A stretch of 44,745 nucleotides of DNA from Chloroflexota bacterium (GCA_018650185.1 JABIGL010000076.1:1-44745); one strand, 5' to 3'. Positions 7,325 through 16,626 are shown, counted from the stretch's first letter. The notes: generated by a model from the sequence alone, not told the origin. Translations and numbers: made by a program.

Positions 7325-10300
7325 ATGGTGGAAAACACAGCTACAGCACGCCGCATAGGCAAATACACCATCCTGGAAGAGCTCGCAGGATCCGGTAACT
7401 CAAATGTGTACCGGACATTCGACCCTTCATCCAGCCAGATGGTAGCGCTCAAAGTTCTCGGCGAAGAGCTGACAGGTGACTTCAGTTACGCCCAGACATG
7501 GGAAGCCGGTGCGGAAGCCCTTGCCGGTATAGACCACCCTAACCTTGTGCGAATTTTCGCCGTAGGTAAACACGAAGGTGCCCCGTACATCGGGCAGGAA
7601 TTCCTGTCCGATGACCTCACCTCCATCATCGGCCTTGCCGAACCTATCAGTCTTGAGCGCGGGATCGAGCTGGCCAAGCAAGTCCTGGCCGGCCTTGCCG
7701 CTGCTCACTCTGTCGGCGTAATCCACGGCAACCTCAAACCGACCAACATACTCATCGGCACGGATGGACAGGCCAAACTCGCAGACTTCGGGGTCGTGAG
7801 AACCGCCGACATCTCTGCAGCGATGGGTGTCGGTGCTGAGCGCACCCTCCTCCTCCAGTACATCTCGCCGGAGCAGGCCCGAGAATACGAGATAGACGCC
7901 CGGACCGACGTGTACGGTGTCGGCTGTCTCCTGTACCAGCTATTCACGGGTAAAGCGCCCTTCGAGGACCTTGAACCCGGACCAGTCGTCCGCGCCCAGA
8001 TCGGCGACGACCCGGCACGTCCTTCAGAGGTCCGGTCTGATCTCCCGGAGAGAATCTCTGATCTGATAATGGTCGCCCTCTCCAAAGACCCGGCACAACG
8101 ATTCCAGTCGATGTCTGACATGATCGCCGGTATGGATGGCGCAGTGGTCGCCATGAACGAGCCGGAGGACGACGGGAAGAAAAAGAAGAAACGCCGAGAC
8201 GCTGCGGACCCTGAGGGCCCCAAGCCCCGACAAAAAGGTGGCATCGGGTATGTGATGCCGGCCGGTGAGTGGAGCTCAGGCAAATCTTTGCTCGGCGCAC
8301 GCGCTGAACACGCTGCTACGACTTTGAAAGACGGACGGGTCCTCGTGTCCGGTGGCCAGCGGGACAGCGGTGCGGCCGAAATCTTCGATGCATTCTCCGA
8401 CAGCTGGTCTTCTGCCGGGTCTATGACGCACCCAAGAACCCGCCACACATCAACCGTATTGGCCGACGGTCGGGTCCTGGTAACCGGCGGCTACAAAAAC
8501 CTTGAAGCGTTCAGGGCATGCGAAATCTACGACCCCGAGTCGAATTCATGGTCCGCTACCGGTGATCTGCTGGCTCCACGGGCCGGTCACACCGCCACTC
8601 TCATGAGAGACGGCAGAGTTCTTATTGCCGGGGGCTACGGCACCGATGGTATCGAAAGCTCCGCCGAGTTGTTCGATCCTAAAACGAAGACGTGGGCAAA
8701 GATCGCTCCAATGGCCAAACAACGATCAGAGGCCGTCGCCATCGGAGTTCCGTCCGGTAACGCCGTGATATTCGGCGGCCTGGGCGAAGACGGCCGTGAG
8801 GCTTCCGTCGAGATCTTCAACCCGAAGAAAAATTCATGGTCGCCCGGCCTTCCAATGAAAACCGCACGGAGTCGTCACACCGTTTCAGTACTCCACAACG
8901 GGAGACTGTTGGTGGTTGGTGGTGAAGATGAGGACGGGGATCCCGTCGCGTGGGCCACTGTTTACGACCCGTTTCGCGGCGAATGGGCCGACGCCGGCGC
9001 ACTGACCGACCCCCGTTCCCAGCACTCCGCAACGGTGTTGCCGGACGGACGCGTCGTGGTCACAGGTGGCATGGACGACGAAGTGGAGCTCCTCTCCACC
9101 GAGATCTACGATCCTCTGAGCAACACTTGGTCTCTCGCAGCCAGCCCGGAGTCGGCCCCCCTGTGGCACACCTCGAGCCTATTGGCGGACGGTCGAATCC
9201 TGCTGGTCGGCGGGTATGTGAACGACAACGTAACGAATACCACTCAGGAGTTCGATCCGGCGAGTGACGAGTGGTCACAGGCCGGTCGAATGTCGCAGGC
9301 CAGATACGTACACACGGACGTGACCCTCAAAGACGGCCGGATAGCAATCACCGGCGGCTGGGACGGCAATGCCCCGGTCGGTCCAGTAGAAATCTACGAC
9401 CACTCAAAGAAATCATGGACCCAGTCCGGAACCCTGTTAACGCCCCGATTCGACCACAGATCAATCCTCCTGGATAACGGGAAAATCCTCATCGTCGGTG
9501 GTCGAGCCGGCCAGGAAGTGCTGGCGGAAGCCGAGTTGTTTGACCCGGGTTCAGGTACTTCCGTGCTAACCGGAGCCATGGCAACAGCACGCTCTGAGCA
9601 TTCGATTGCTTTGCTTCCAGACGGTCGCGTGATCGTCACGGGAGGATGGGACGGTAGGTCCATCTTCCCGAGCGCCGAAATCTGGGATCCAAAATCCGGT
9701 GAATGGACAGAAGTTACCCGGATGCACGAACCTCGCCGTGGTCACACGCTTGTGGCTATGAACGACGGTAAAGTGCTGGCCGCCGGTGGTTGGTCGGGTG
9801 ATCACGAGCTCGTAGCCGCTGAGGTGTACGACACGGAGACGGACGCCTGGGGTTCGGCCGGAAATATGAACTCCCCACGCTATCTACACACAGCGACAGT
9901 ACTGACCGACGGACGAATTCTCATGACCGGGGGTTGGAGTGGTGAAAAGGTCGCCAACACCGCGGAGATCCACAAGCCCGGAACACGAAAGTGGAACAAG
10001 ATCGGCAAAATGGGCGAGGCTCGGTATGTCCACAGCGCTCTGCTACTGAAGGACGGACGCGTACTGGTCGTCGGCGGCAGGGCCGGCAGGTTCATGTCAC
10101 TCTCCACGGCCGATATCTGGGACCCGGTGAAAGGCACCAAGAGCCCGTGGGTGGCCGCAGGCCGGATGGCGTCCGCTCGTCTCTGGCACACGGCATCGCT
10201 CCTACCGGACGGCAACGTACTGGTAGCAGGAGGCTGGACTGAGATTCTGGGTTCTGGACGCTTCATGGAGAGCGCTGAGATATTTGACCTGACCGAGTTT

Positions 10301-10462
10301 GACGCGCTCACAGGCGGACCGGACGCAGCCGAAAATCCTGACGCAGCTGCACCTGAAGATGCGGTTAACGACGAATCGTCTAATAACTCAGATGAAGCTC
10401 CAGTTGAAGAGGAGACTTCTGGCGAAGAGTCCGAGAAACCAGTCGAGGGTGCCGCCGCCTGA
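7325..10462 (+). CDS. Pseudokinase fused to 14 kelch repeats
   Basis: A 1045-residue fusion. Residues ~13-275 form a Ser/Thr protein kinase fold: glycine loop GSGNSNV (22-28), VALK lysine 43, DFG at 154-156 and YISPEQA. The catalytic loop reads HGNLKPTN (134-141), so Asn136 replaces the essential Asp of HRD. Phosphotransfer is therefore doubtful, although ATP binding residues persist. A polybasic linker (KKKKKRR near residue 283) precedes residues ~310-1000, which contain 14 kelch units, each with a DGR-(hydrophobic)-GG strand and a W marking the blade end. Fourteen units would make two 7-bladed propellers. The last ~45 residues are acidic and probably disordered. No membrane segment or signal peptide is seen, unlike many bacterial PASTA kinases, so it is probably cytoplasmic. 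Likely a scaffold or sensor. Confidence 0.88.
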   Translation: MVENTATARRIGKYTILEELAGSGNSNVYRTFDPSSSQMVALKVLGEELTGDFSYAQTWEAGAEALAGIDHPNLVRIFAVGKHEGAPYIGQEFLSDDLTSIIGLAEPISLERGIELAKQVLAGLAAAHSVGVIHGNLKPTNILIGTDGQAKLADFGVVRTADISAAMGVGAERTLLLQYISPEQAREYEIDARTDVYGVGCLLYQLFTGKAPFEDLEPGPVVRAQIGDDPARPSEVRSDLPERISDLIMVALSKDPAQRFQSMSDMIAGMDGAVVAMNEPEDDGKKKKKRRDAADPEGPKPRQKGGIGYVMPAGEWSSGKSLLGARAEHAATTLKDGRVLVSGGQRDSGAAEIFDAFSDSWSSAGSMTHPRTRHTSTVLADGRVLVTGGYKNLEAFRACEIYDPESNSWSATGDLLAPRAGHTATLMRDGRVLIAGGYGTDGIESSAELFDPKTKTWAKIAPMAKQRSEAVAIGVPSGNAVIFGGLGEDGREASVEIFNPKKNSWSPGLPMKTARSRHTVSVLHNGRLLVVGGEDEDGDPVAWATVYDPFRGEWADAGALTDPRSQHSATVLPDGRVVVTGGMDDEVELLSTEIYDPLSNTWSLAASPESAPLWHTSSLLADGRILLVGGYVNDNVTNTTQEFDPASDEWSQAGRMSQARYVHTDVTLKDGRIAITGGWDGNAPVGPVEIYDHSKKSWTQSGTLLTPRFDHRSILLDNGKILIVGGRAGQEVLAEAELFDPGSGTSVLTGAMATARSEHSIALLPDGRVIVTGGWDGRSIFPSAEIWDPKSGEWTEVTRMHEPRRGHTLVAMNDGKVLAAGGWSGDHELVAAEVYDTETDAWGSAGNMNSPRYLHTATVLTDGRILMTGGWSGEKVANTAEIHKPGTRKWNKIGKMGEARYVHSALLLKDGRVLVVGGRAGRFMSLSTADIWDPVKGTKSPWVAAGRMASARLWHTASLLPDGNVLVAGGWTEILGSGRFMESAEIFDLTEFDALTGGPDAAENPDAAAPEDAVNDESSNNSDEAPVEEETSGEESEKPVEGAAA

Positions 10463-10471
10463 GTTATTACT

Positions 10472-11968
10472 TCAGCCGGTCACGCTCGCCGTTCTTTCGA
10501 CGGCGTCGTACCAGCCGGTGATTAACCTGGCACGCTGGCTATCCGCCATCGCCGGTTCATAACGTGCACCGGCCCGCGACAATCGACCAACCTCGGCGTC
10601 ACTCCGCCAAAGACCCATACCACGCCCTGCCAGAAATGCGGCGCCAAGTGCCGTCGTCTCGGCAATCTCTGACACTTCTACAGGTCGATCCAGTATGTCA
10701 GCCTGGAACTGCATCAAAAACGGGCTGGCCGTCTGCCCCCCATCCGCCCGGAGCGGAGTGCTTGAGCCTTTTCCAGATCCGGTCATCGCATGAATCACGT
10801 CCCTGACCTGGTAGGCCGTGGCCTCCAGCGCAGCGCGAGCCAGGTGCTCACGTGAAGATCCCCTGGTCAGCCCGGTGATGGTACCGCGGGCATCCGGATC
10901 CCATCGAGGCGCGCCAAGCCCGACGAACGCCGGGACCATGTAAACGCCATCGTTATCGCCGAGCATCACCGCAAGATCGTTCGCTTCTGACGCAGATCCG
11001 ATCACCCCAAGACCATCCCGCAGCCATTGGACGGCCGCTCCGGTCACGAATACGCCGCCTTCGCTGGCATATGCGCGCTTGGAGCCGACCTGCCAGCCAA
11101 CGGTCGAAAGAATCCCTGCTTCGGGCGAAGGCACTCGCTGACCGGCGTTCGTGAGCACAAATGCACCCGTCCCGTACGTGCACTTGGTCATTCCAGTCTT
11201 GAAACACGCCTGTCCAAACAGCGCAGCGTGCTGATCTCCGGCCACACCGGTGATGGGAATTTCAGCACCCAACACGGAAACGTCCGTTATCGCAAAGTCT
11301 CCTGCGGATGGCAGCACATCAGGAAGGATCGCCTCGGGGATGGCGAACAGATCAAGCATCGCCGGGTCCCACTCAAGATCCTGGATGTTGAGCAGCATCG
11401 TTCGAGACGCATTGGTAACGTCCGTGACGTGACTCTTTCCGCCGCTGAGCTTGTACATCAGCCAGGAATCAACGGTCCCGAAACACAACTCTCCGTCTTC
11501 CGCCTTGCGCTGACCGTTTGGAATACGATCAAGCAGCCATCGCAACTTGGTGGCGGAGAAGTACGGATCAACAACGAGCCCGGTATGGTCGCGGATCACC
11601 TCGGAGTGGCCTTTGCGAATCAGCTCTGCGCAGGCATCCGCCGTACGCCGACACTGCCACACGATTGCGTTAGATACCGGCTCGCCGGTCATCTGGTCCC
11701 ATACGACCACGGTCTCACGCTGGTTCGTGATGCCAATAGCGGCAATCCCGTCCACACCAACGCCTGACTTTTTAATCGCATCTCGCGCCACAGAAAGCAC
11801 GCCGTCATAAATCTCTGACGCGTCGTGTTCCACCCATCCCGGTTGAGGGAAGTGCTGGGTTAGTTCTACCTGCGCTGATGCAACCGGCCGCGCCTGGTCG
11901 TCAAATACGATGGCGCGGGAGGATGTCGTGCCCTGGTCGATAGCAAGAATGTGCCGACCTTCGGACAC
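10472..11968 (-). CDS. glpK: Glycerol kinase
   Basis: A 498-residue FGGY-family kinase that phosphorylates glycerol with ATP to glycerol 3-phosphate in the cytoplasm. Diagnostic stretches are ILAIDQGTTSSRAIVFD at the N-terminus, GWVEHDASEIYDGVL, GITNQRETVVVWD and TYGTGAFVLTNAG; length matches the family. The GTG at 11968 is chosen because GAGGG lies 6 nt upstream. In-frame TTG and GTG codons up to 12 nt earlier would put the ribosome site inside the gene. It follows the aldo/keto reductase gene by 49 nt on the same strand and ends 9 nt from the convergent kinase-kelch gene, with no hairpin terminator visible. No glycerol facilitator or GlpD is in the window. Confidence 0.95.
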   Translation of the reverse strand: MSEGRHILAIDQGTTSSRAIVFDDQARPVASAQVELTQHFPQPGWVEHDASEIYDGVLSVARDAIKKSGVGVDGIAAIGITNQRETVVVWDQMTGEPVSNAIVWQCRRTADACAELIRKGHSEVIRDHTGLVVDPYFSATKLRWLLDRIPNGQRKAEDGELCFGTVDSWLMYKLSGGKSHVTDVTNASRTMLLNIQDLEWDPAMLDLFAIPEAILPDVLPSAGDFAITDVSVLGAEIPITGVAGDQHAALFGQACFKTGMTKCTYGTGAFVLTNAGQRVPSPEAGILSTVGWQVGSKRAYASEGGVFVTGAAVQWLRDGLGVIGSASEANDLAVMLGDNDGVYMVPAFVGLGAPRWDPDARGTITGLTRGSSREHLARAALEATAYQVRDVIHAMTGSGKGSSTPLRADGGQTASPFLMQFQADILDRPVEVSEIAETTALGAAFLAGRGMGLWRSDAEVGRLSRAGARYEPAMADSQRARLITGWYDAVERTASVTG

Positions 11969-12017
11969 GATCACCCTCAAAAACGCTTAAAAACTGCTTC
12001 CGGTAGTTGCCTCAGGA

Positions 12018-13022
12018 TCAGGCGTGAGACTCCAGGGTCCGTCGCCGCGGCAGGTTGCCCACGCCGGGACCGGGCGTTCCCGGCAGAATTTCGTTTACCT
12101 CAGCCATCTCTTCCGCGGTGAGGTCCCAGTCGGCGGCTTTGGCGTTCTGCTCTATCTGCTCGATACGTGTCGCACCGGCGATCACTGACGACACCTCGGG
12201 GTGTCCGAGCAACCATGCGAATGCAAGCTCGACCATCGTGTGACCGTGCTCTCCAGCAAACGACTCAAGTGTCTCAAGGACGTCAAAGTTGGCGTCCGTA
12301 AGCTGTGCATCCGCCATCCGCTGCGTCCCGGCAAGACGTGTGCCTTCCGGCAAATCGGCTCCACGCTTGTACTTACCGGTCAGGAAACCGGAAGCAAGCG
12401 GGAAGTATGGGAGGATTCCGGTCGAGTACCTGGCGCTCGAATGGATCAGTTCCGCCTCAACGTCACGTTTCAGCATCGAGTACTCGGGCTGATTGCTTAC
12501 GAACTCTACCCAGCCATTTCGACGTGAAACCTGGATAGCTTCCACCATCTCCCACGCCATGAAGTTGGAGCAGCCTACGTAGCGAACCTTACCGGCGGCG
12601 ACGATGTCATCCAGCGCACGCATCGTCTCTTCGATCGGCGTGAGCGGGTCAACAATGTGCATCTGGTACAGGTCGATGTAGTCGGTCTGCAACCGTCGCA
12701 GACTCTCGTCTACCGAGTATTTCAGGTGTGCAGCCGACAGGCCGTCCCTGTTTGGACCGCCAGCCCAGGGCATCCCGGCCTTGGTTCCGATGATGACGTC
12801 CTTGCGGTAGTCCTTCACGCCACGGCCGATGAAGTCCTCCGAGATGCCACCGGAGTAAGAGTCCGAGGTATCGATGAAGTTGATGCCGTTATCACGACAG
12901 GCGTCCAACGCCGTTTTCGCGGATTCATAGTCCATCCGGCCGAGCATCTCGCCGAAATTGTTGGTCCCGAGGCCGATTGTGGATACGAGCAGCCCGGAGC
13001 TGCCAAGACGTCGGTACTTCAT
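12018..13022 (-). CDS. Aldo/keto reductase
   Basis: A 334-residue (beta/alpha)8 NADPH-dependent oxidoreductase. MKYRRLGSSGLLVSTIGLG opens the protein, and the catalytic tetrad is visible: Asp and Tyr in FIDTSDSYSGG, Lys in VIIGTKAG, and His in DLYQMHIVDP. The C-terminal cofactor region SSVIAGATRIEQIEQN is typical. It belongs to the YghZ/Tas-like group by overall motifs; the substrate is an aldehyde or ketone that cannot be specified. The ATG at 13022 gives the usual family start; a TTG at 13040 and ATG at 13034 are in frame but have no ribosome site. It is probably co-transcribed with glpK downstream. Confidence 0.9.
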   Translation of the reverse strand: MKYRRLGSSGLLVSTIGLGTNNFGEMLGRMDYESAKTALDACRDNGINFIDTSDSYSGGISEDFIGRGVKDYRKDVIIGTKAGMPWAGGPNRDGLSAAHLKYSVDESLRRLQTDYIDLYQMHIVDPLTPIEETMRALDDIVAAGKVRYVGCSNFMAWEMVEAIQVSRRNGWVEFVSNQPEYSMLKRDVEAELIHSSARYSTGILPYFPLASGFLTGKYKRGADLPEGTRLAGTQRMADAQLTDANFDVLETLESFAGEHGHTMVELAFAWLLGHPEVSSVIAGATRIEQIEQNAKAADWDLTAEEMAEVNEILPGTPGPGVGNLPRRRTLESHA

Positions 13023-13254
13023 ACGCGCAGTCATCTCCAATTTCGAATGTTCTCTAAATGTCCCACACGTCCGCTCATCGCGAACCGAAGGCGCTGCCGG
13101 ATTGTAACGCCGCTTTTAGCTATGCCGGGAACTTTTATCGGCAAACAAGCGTCTTTAACTATGATGGCGGTGGCCGAAGCATGGATCGCGCCGCCGCCGT
13201 CCGATTTCCGAAAACGCAATTCCCCGATCCCCGCATCAGAAATACGACGAGGTA

Positions 13255-14856
13255 ATGGCCGTGGCACGAATTCGTTTTGTACTCCTACTGGCACCAGTGT
13301 TGTTGATTGCACTTGTGATCACCGGATGCGGTGAGTCGAGAGATGGTTCAGCCGATGCGCCGAGCTTCTCCGAGACGAGTGGCTCCGACGGCGATTTCCA
13401 ATCACGTCCTAGCGCGACTGCAGCCCCTGCCGCTACGGCCGCCCCTGCGGCCAGATTTGATCCGACCGATGACCTGTCAGGTCAACCGGGCTCGGATGGC
13501 GGCTCCGGTGAACCCGGTGATGTCGGCATCAGCAACACGGTCGCCAATAGCCTCGATATACGGATCCAATCTGCCGCGGCGTTGGACAGGATCATTGTCC
13601 GCACCGTGGACATGACGCTGGTAGTGAAGGATGTCAGTGAGGCGGTTACTGAGATCACAGAACTTGCCAACAACTCCGGAGGATGGGTCGTTGGGTCGAC
13701 GAGGGACGGCAACCACACGGCGTTTATTTCATTTCGCGTGCCCGCATACGGACTTGACGCCGCACTTGACGATGTTCGTGCTTTAACCGTGGAAGTGAAA
13801 TCCGAGAGCTCCTCGTCGCAGGACGTGACGGACGAGTACACAGACCTCGAGGCGCGCATCCGAAGCCAGAAGGCCAGTGAGGCGGCACTGATCACCCTTC
13901 TGTCCAATGCACAAACGATCCAGGACACACTGGATGTTCAGGTCGAGCTGAACAAGATCCGGGAAGACATCGAAAGCATGGAGGGCCGCCTGAACCTGCT
14001 GGCCCAGACCTCGGCCTTCTCGCTCGTCAACATCTTCCTCAACGCCGAGCCGACCGAGATGCAGGTAGACGCAGGAAGTGACGTGGCCGTCGCAGTGGGT
14101 CAGCCTGTGACCTTTACCGCAATGCTGGATGCGCCGGAAGGTACTGATCACTTTGAAATCGATTGGGACTTCGGCGACGGATCCCAGCGAATCGGCACCA
14201 ACCGCACGGCCGCAACACTAATAGAGGGCCAGCGCATCACCGCCGCCGTTACGCACGTGTACCAGTCGGAAGACAACTCGCCATTTGTGGTGACCGTTGA
14301 GATCACCGGCATCGGAGACTCCGGCGTGGCCGAGGGTAAAGACACCCTCGTGGCTTCGGTCAGCAACATCCCGGTACTGGATGTATTTGCCGGTGAGTCG
14401 ATCTCCGTTGAGGCCGGAGAAAAGGTCGGGGTTTCCGGCACGTTCACCAGGCCTGAGGGTGTGGACGATCTCACTTACCGCTGGGAGTTCGGCGATGGCT
14501 CGGCCGCTGTCGAGGGCACGCTGGCCGCAGGAGTGACCGTTGCCGAGGCCGAGCACACCTACGTCAACAACCGTCCCATCCCGTACACGGCAACTCTGGT
14601 GATCTCAGGAACTTCTGAGACCGGCGAGATCGAAGGTCGCAGCGTGCTGAGTGTGCGGGTGCGTGAGGCAGAGGGCTGGGTGATCGCCGACTGGAACGTT
14701 GGCGACACATTCAAAGATGGCGTACAGGTCCTATCTGCTGTCGGCGTATACGGAGTTCGAGGACTGGTTTGGGCATTGGCCCTAAGCCCGGTCTGGATCC
14801 TACTCATCGTGATTTTCGGCATCGGGCGATGGCAGTTGCGAAAGAATAGAGCGTAG
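13255..14856 (+). CDS. DUF4349 lipoprotein with two PKD-like domains and a C-terminal membrane anchor
   Basis: A 533-residue cell-envelope protein. Residues 1-25 are a lipoprotein signal ending in the lipobox VITGC, and a Ser/Pro/Ala/Gly-rich linker follows. Residues ~115-265 match DUF4349: RTVDMTLVVKDVSEAV, a helical stretch DEYTDLEARIRSQKA and ELNKIREDIESMEGRL. Two PKD-like beta-sandwich modules follow, marked by IDWDFGDGS and YRWEFGDGS, before a C-terminal hydrophobic helix (LALSPVWILLIVIFGIG) and a basic end. In many DUF4349 proteins the helix follows the domain directly, so the two PKD modules look inserted. GAGG lies just ahead of the start; the GTG at 13261 is an alternative with better spacing. 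Function unknown; envelope sensing or adhesion is possible. Confidence 0.85.
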   Translation: MAVARIRFVLLLAPVLLIALVITGCGESRDGSADAPSFSETSGSDGDFQSRPSATAAPAATAAPAARFDPTDDLSGQPGSDGGSGEPGDVGISNTVANSLDIRIQSAAALDRIIVRTVDMTLVVKDVSEAVTEITELANNSGGWVVGSTRDGNHTAFISFRVPAYGLDAALDDVRALTVEVKSESSSSQDVTDEYTDLEARIRSQKASEAALITLLSNAQTIQDTLDVQVELNKIREDIESMEGRLNLLAQTSAFSLVNIFLNAEPTEMQVDAGSDVAVAVGQPVTFTAMLDAPEGTDHFEIDWDFGDGSQRIGTNRTAATLIEGQRITAAVTHVYQSEDNSPFVVTVEITGIGDSGVAEGKDTLVASVSNIPVLDVFAGESISVEAGEKVGVSGTFTRPEGVDDLTYRWEFGDGSAAVEGTLAAGVTVAEAEHTYVNNRPIPYTATLVISGTSETGEIEGRSVLSVRVREAEGWVIADWNVGDTFKDGVQVLSAVGVYGVRGLVWALALSPVWILLIVIFGIGRWQLRKNRA

Positions 14857-14860
14857 GCCA

Positions 14861-14892
14861 ACCGGCCGCTCTCCCCGTGGGGGAGGGCCGGT
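14861..14892 (+). terminator. Strong hairpin after the DUF4349 gene (no T tract)
   Basis: Seven perfect base pairs (ACCGGCC with GGCCGGT, 14861-14867 and 14886-14892) are extended by CTCTCC pairing with GGGGAG around a short loop, with one bulged G. It starts 4 nt after the stop codon. The T tract of a classical intrinsic terminator is absent, so it may protect the mRNA end or act with Rho. Confidence 0.5.
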
Positions 14893-15146
14893 GTGAGGGA
14901 GGTTCAAGGTCTCGCACAAACGGAGTCTTATCTCAGTTCATCGTCGCCAAGATCACATCTCCCCGTGGCGGCCTGATAGCCTTTCCCTACCTCTTCCTGG
15001 CTACTGATCCTCCGGGCATTGAATATGTTCCAGGAGTATTCCCTTCATGGAGTCGGGTGGATTGATAATTACGTTGCGACCGAAGTGATCGCTGACTGGA
15101 TGGACCTGAACATCGTGATCCCGCTCACCTCACAACCATCACTCCG

Positions 15147-16226
15147 ATGACGGATGCAGACGCCGTTCGCAAGGAGTACCAGCGCGCCGAAGAACTGCGC
15201 CGCCGTGGTAACGACTCCGAGGCCGAGAAGGCCTTCAGGGAAGCTGTCGAACTTGGCCGCGTCGTTGAAAACAAGGAGGCGCTGGCGTGGGCCGCTGCCG
15301 CCTCATCAGGACTGGGGGTAGTGCTTCGTTACACCGGCCGCGTCGGTGAAGCTGCATCAGCCTGTCGAGAAGCAATATCACTTGGCGAGATGTCTGGGCC
15401 CGGAGAGGGCCTTGCGTGGGCGGCACGTGCTGCGCACAACCTCGGCGTACTGCACGCAGATGGCGGCAGGAACGCCGAATCGGACGAGTCATGGCGCCAA
15501 TCAATCGAGCTTGGACGCACATCTGAGACCGAACGAGGCGCCGTGTGGGCGGCACGTGCTTCTCACAATCTCGCTGCCCTGCTGGTAGACATCGGCAATC
15601 CTGATGATGCGGAAGTCGCCTGGCGGGAAGCGGTGGAACTTGGACGCGCCGCCGGAGATCGGGGTCTTGAGACGGCGGCACGTGCCGCACAGGCGCTTGG
15701 AGTTCATCTGGTGAGACGGGATCGCCCACACGATGCCGCCGAAGCATGGCGTGAAGCGATGGCGTTCGGTGCAGCTTCCGGCTCACCACGGGCGTTGGAG
15801 CGCGCCGCGGTCGCCGCCTACGGGCTCGCCACGAGCCTTGCCGATCAGGAAGATCCAAAGTTGGAAGCCGCCTATCGAGACGCAGCGACGCTCGGCAAAG
15901 AGGCCGCATCCCCTGACTCGCTCGTCATAGCCGCCGTCTGTTCTTACAACCTCGGCGCGATGTTGGTCGACCAGGACAGGAACACCGAAGCTGCCGCAGC
16001 CTGGGACGAGTCTGTCGAGATGGGTCAACGCTCACGAACCGCAAACGGTATCGTTCTGGCGGCCCAGGCCGCGATGAGCCGCTCAGACCTGGAGGCGTCA
16101 ACCGGAAACGACGCAGCCTCGAAAGATTCCCTGCAAGAAGCCATCAACCTTGGCCGGTCGGCCGGAACACCAGCGGGCCTCGATACAGCGAACGCTGCAA
16201 ACGAGAAGTTGGCGAAACTGGACTAG
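15147..16226 (+). CDS. Tetratricopeptide-repeat protein
   Basis: A 359-residue, all-helical, Ala/Glu/Arg-rich protein with about eight tandem units of ~44 residues, longer than the 34 of a canonical TPR. The recurring pattern is AWREAVELGR followed later by WAARASHNLAALLVDIGN. The unit boundaries repeat clearly at EAVELGR, EAISLGE, QSIELGR, EAVELGR, EAMAFGA, DAATLGK, ESVEMGQ and EAINLGR. No signal peptide, membrane segment or catalytic domain is present, so it is likely a cytoplasmic protein-binding solenoid. There is no clear ribosome site before the ATG; a short open frame (15025-15150) overlaps it by ATGA and could provide coupling. It ends 8 nt before the convergent small gene at 16235. 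Confidence 0.85.
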   Translation: MTDADAVRKEYQRAEELRRRGNDSEAEKAFREAVELGRVVENKEALAWAAAASSGLGVVLRYTGRVGEAASACREAISLGEMSGPGEGLAWAARAAHNLGVLHADGGRNAESDESWRQSIELGRTSETERGAVWAARASHNLAALLVDIGNPDDAEVAWREAVELGRAAGDRGLETAARAAQALGVHLVRRDRPHDAAEAWREAMAFGAASGSPRALERAAVAAYGLATSLADQEDPKLEAAYRDAATLGKEAASPDSLVIAAVCSYNLGAMLVDQDRNTEAAAAWDESVEMGQRSRTANGIVLAAQAAMSRSDLEASTGNDAASKDSLQEAINLGRSAGTPAGLDTANAANEKLAKLD

Positions 16227-16234
16227 CTTCTAAC

Positions 16235-16462
16235 TTATCCGGCTCCGAAAGCCGTAATCTGCCCCGAGTCGTCCACGACGACGGCGTATCCATCAAGTTG
16301 ACCCGGTATTCCTGATCGGATTGCCGGGTCAGAGGATTCGACCAGAACGACGATGCACGGGCGACCAGAGTCTTCACCAATCCCAACGGCTACAACGCCG
16401 GGTAGCGCCATAAGCGATTCCTGATTGGCGTCAAAGGCTTCGTTGATCGATTGGTCCGGCAT
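16235..16462 (-). CDS. Small protein homologous to the propeptide-like domain of the adjacent protease
   Basis: A 75-residue protein whose body (LMALPGVVAVGIGEDSG, VVLVESSDP, GIPGQLDGYAV, GQITAF) aligns throughout with residues ~57-110 of the neighbouring secreted protease (LLALDGVVGTGVGPGG, VFVLTESADVA, GIPSRLDGVTV, GKVTAL). It has no signal peptide, so it should stay in the cytoplasm. By analogy with free-standing inhibitor I9-type domains related to subtilisin propeptides, it could be an intracellular inhibitor or folding helper for the protease; this is inference. A terminator separates it from the protease gene, so it likely has its own promoter. The start is ATG with only a weak purine-rich site upstream. 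Confidence 0.7.
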   Translation of the reverse strand: MPDQSINEAFDANQESLMALPGVVAVGIGEDSGRPCIVVLVESSDPAIRSGIPGQLDGYAVVVDDSGQITAFGAG

Positions 16463-16551
16463 CTCAGATCATTCTCTCGCTGATCGTTTCATTGCCCCGG
16501 TTTACTGGTGCCTACGGAAGAAGATATCAAAATCGTTTGCCAGCAAATGTG

Positions 16552-16591
16552 AAAAAACAGAGAGGGCGGGAGCATCCGCTCCCGCCCTCTC
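16552..16591 (-). terminator. Rho-independent terminator of the protease gene
   Basis: A perfect 14-bp stem (16560-16573 with 16578-16591, arms GAGAGGGCGGGAGC / GCTCCCGCCCTCTC) has a 4-nt loop. On the minus strand it is followed by six T residues. It lies 36 nt beyond the protease stop codon. Confidence 0.93.
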
Positions 16592-16626
16592 TCATTCATT
16601 TCCCGCTATGGGTATGTTTCACGATC

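Noticed and set aside
14877..15065. 62-codon plus-strand frame after the DUF4349 gene
   Set aside because: It begins within a hairpin, has no ribosome site and no recognisable sequence.
15235..15909. Long antisense frame across the TPR gene
   Set aside because: It is Arg/Pro-rich and mirrors the tandem repeats of the real gene on the plus strand; a typical GC-rich shadow.
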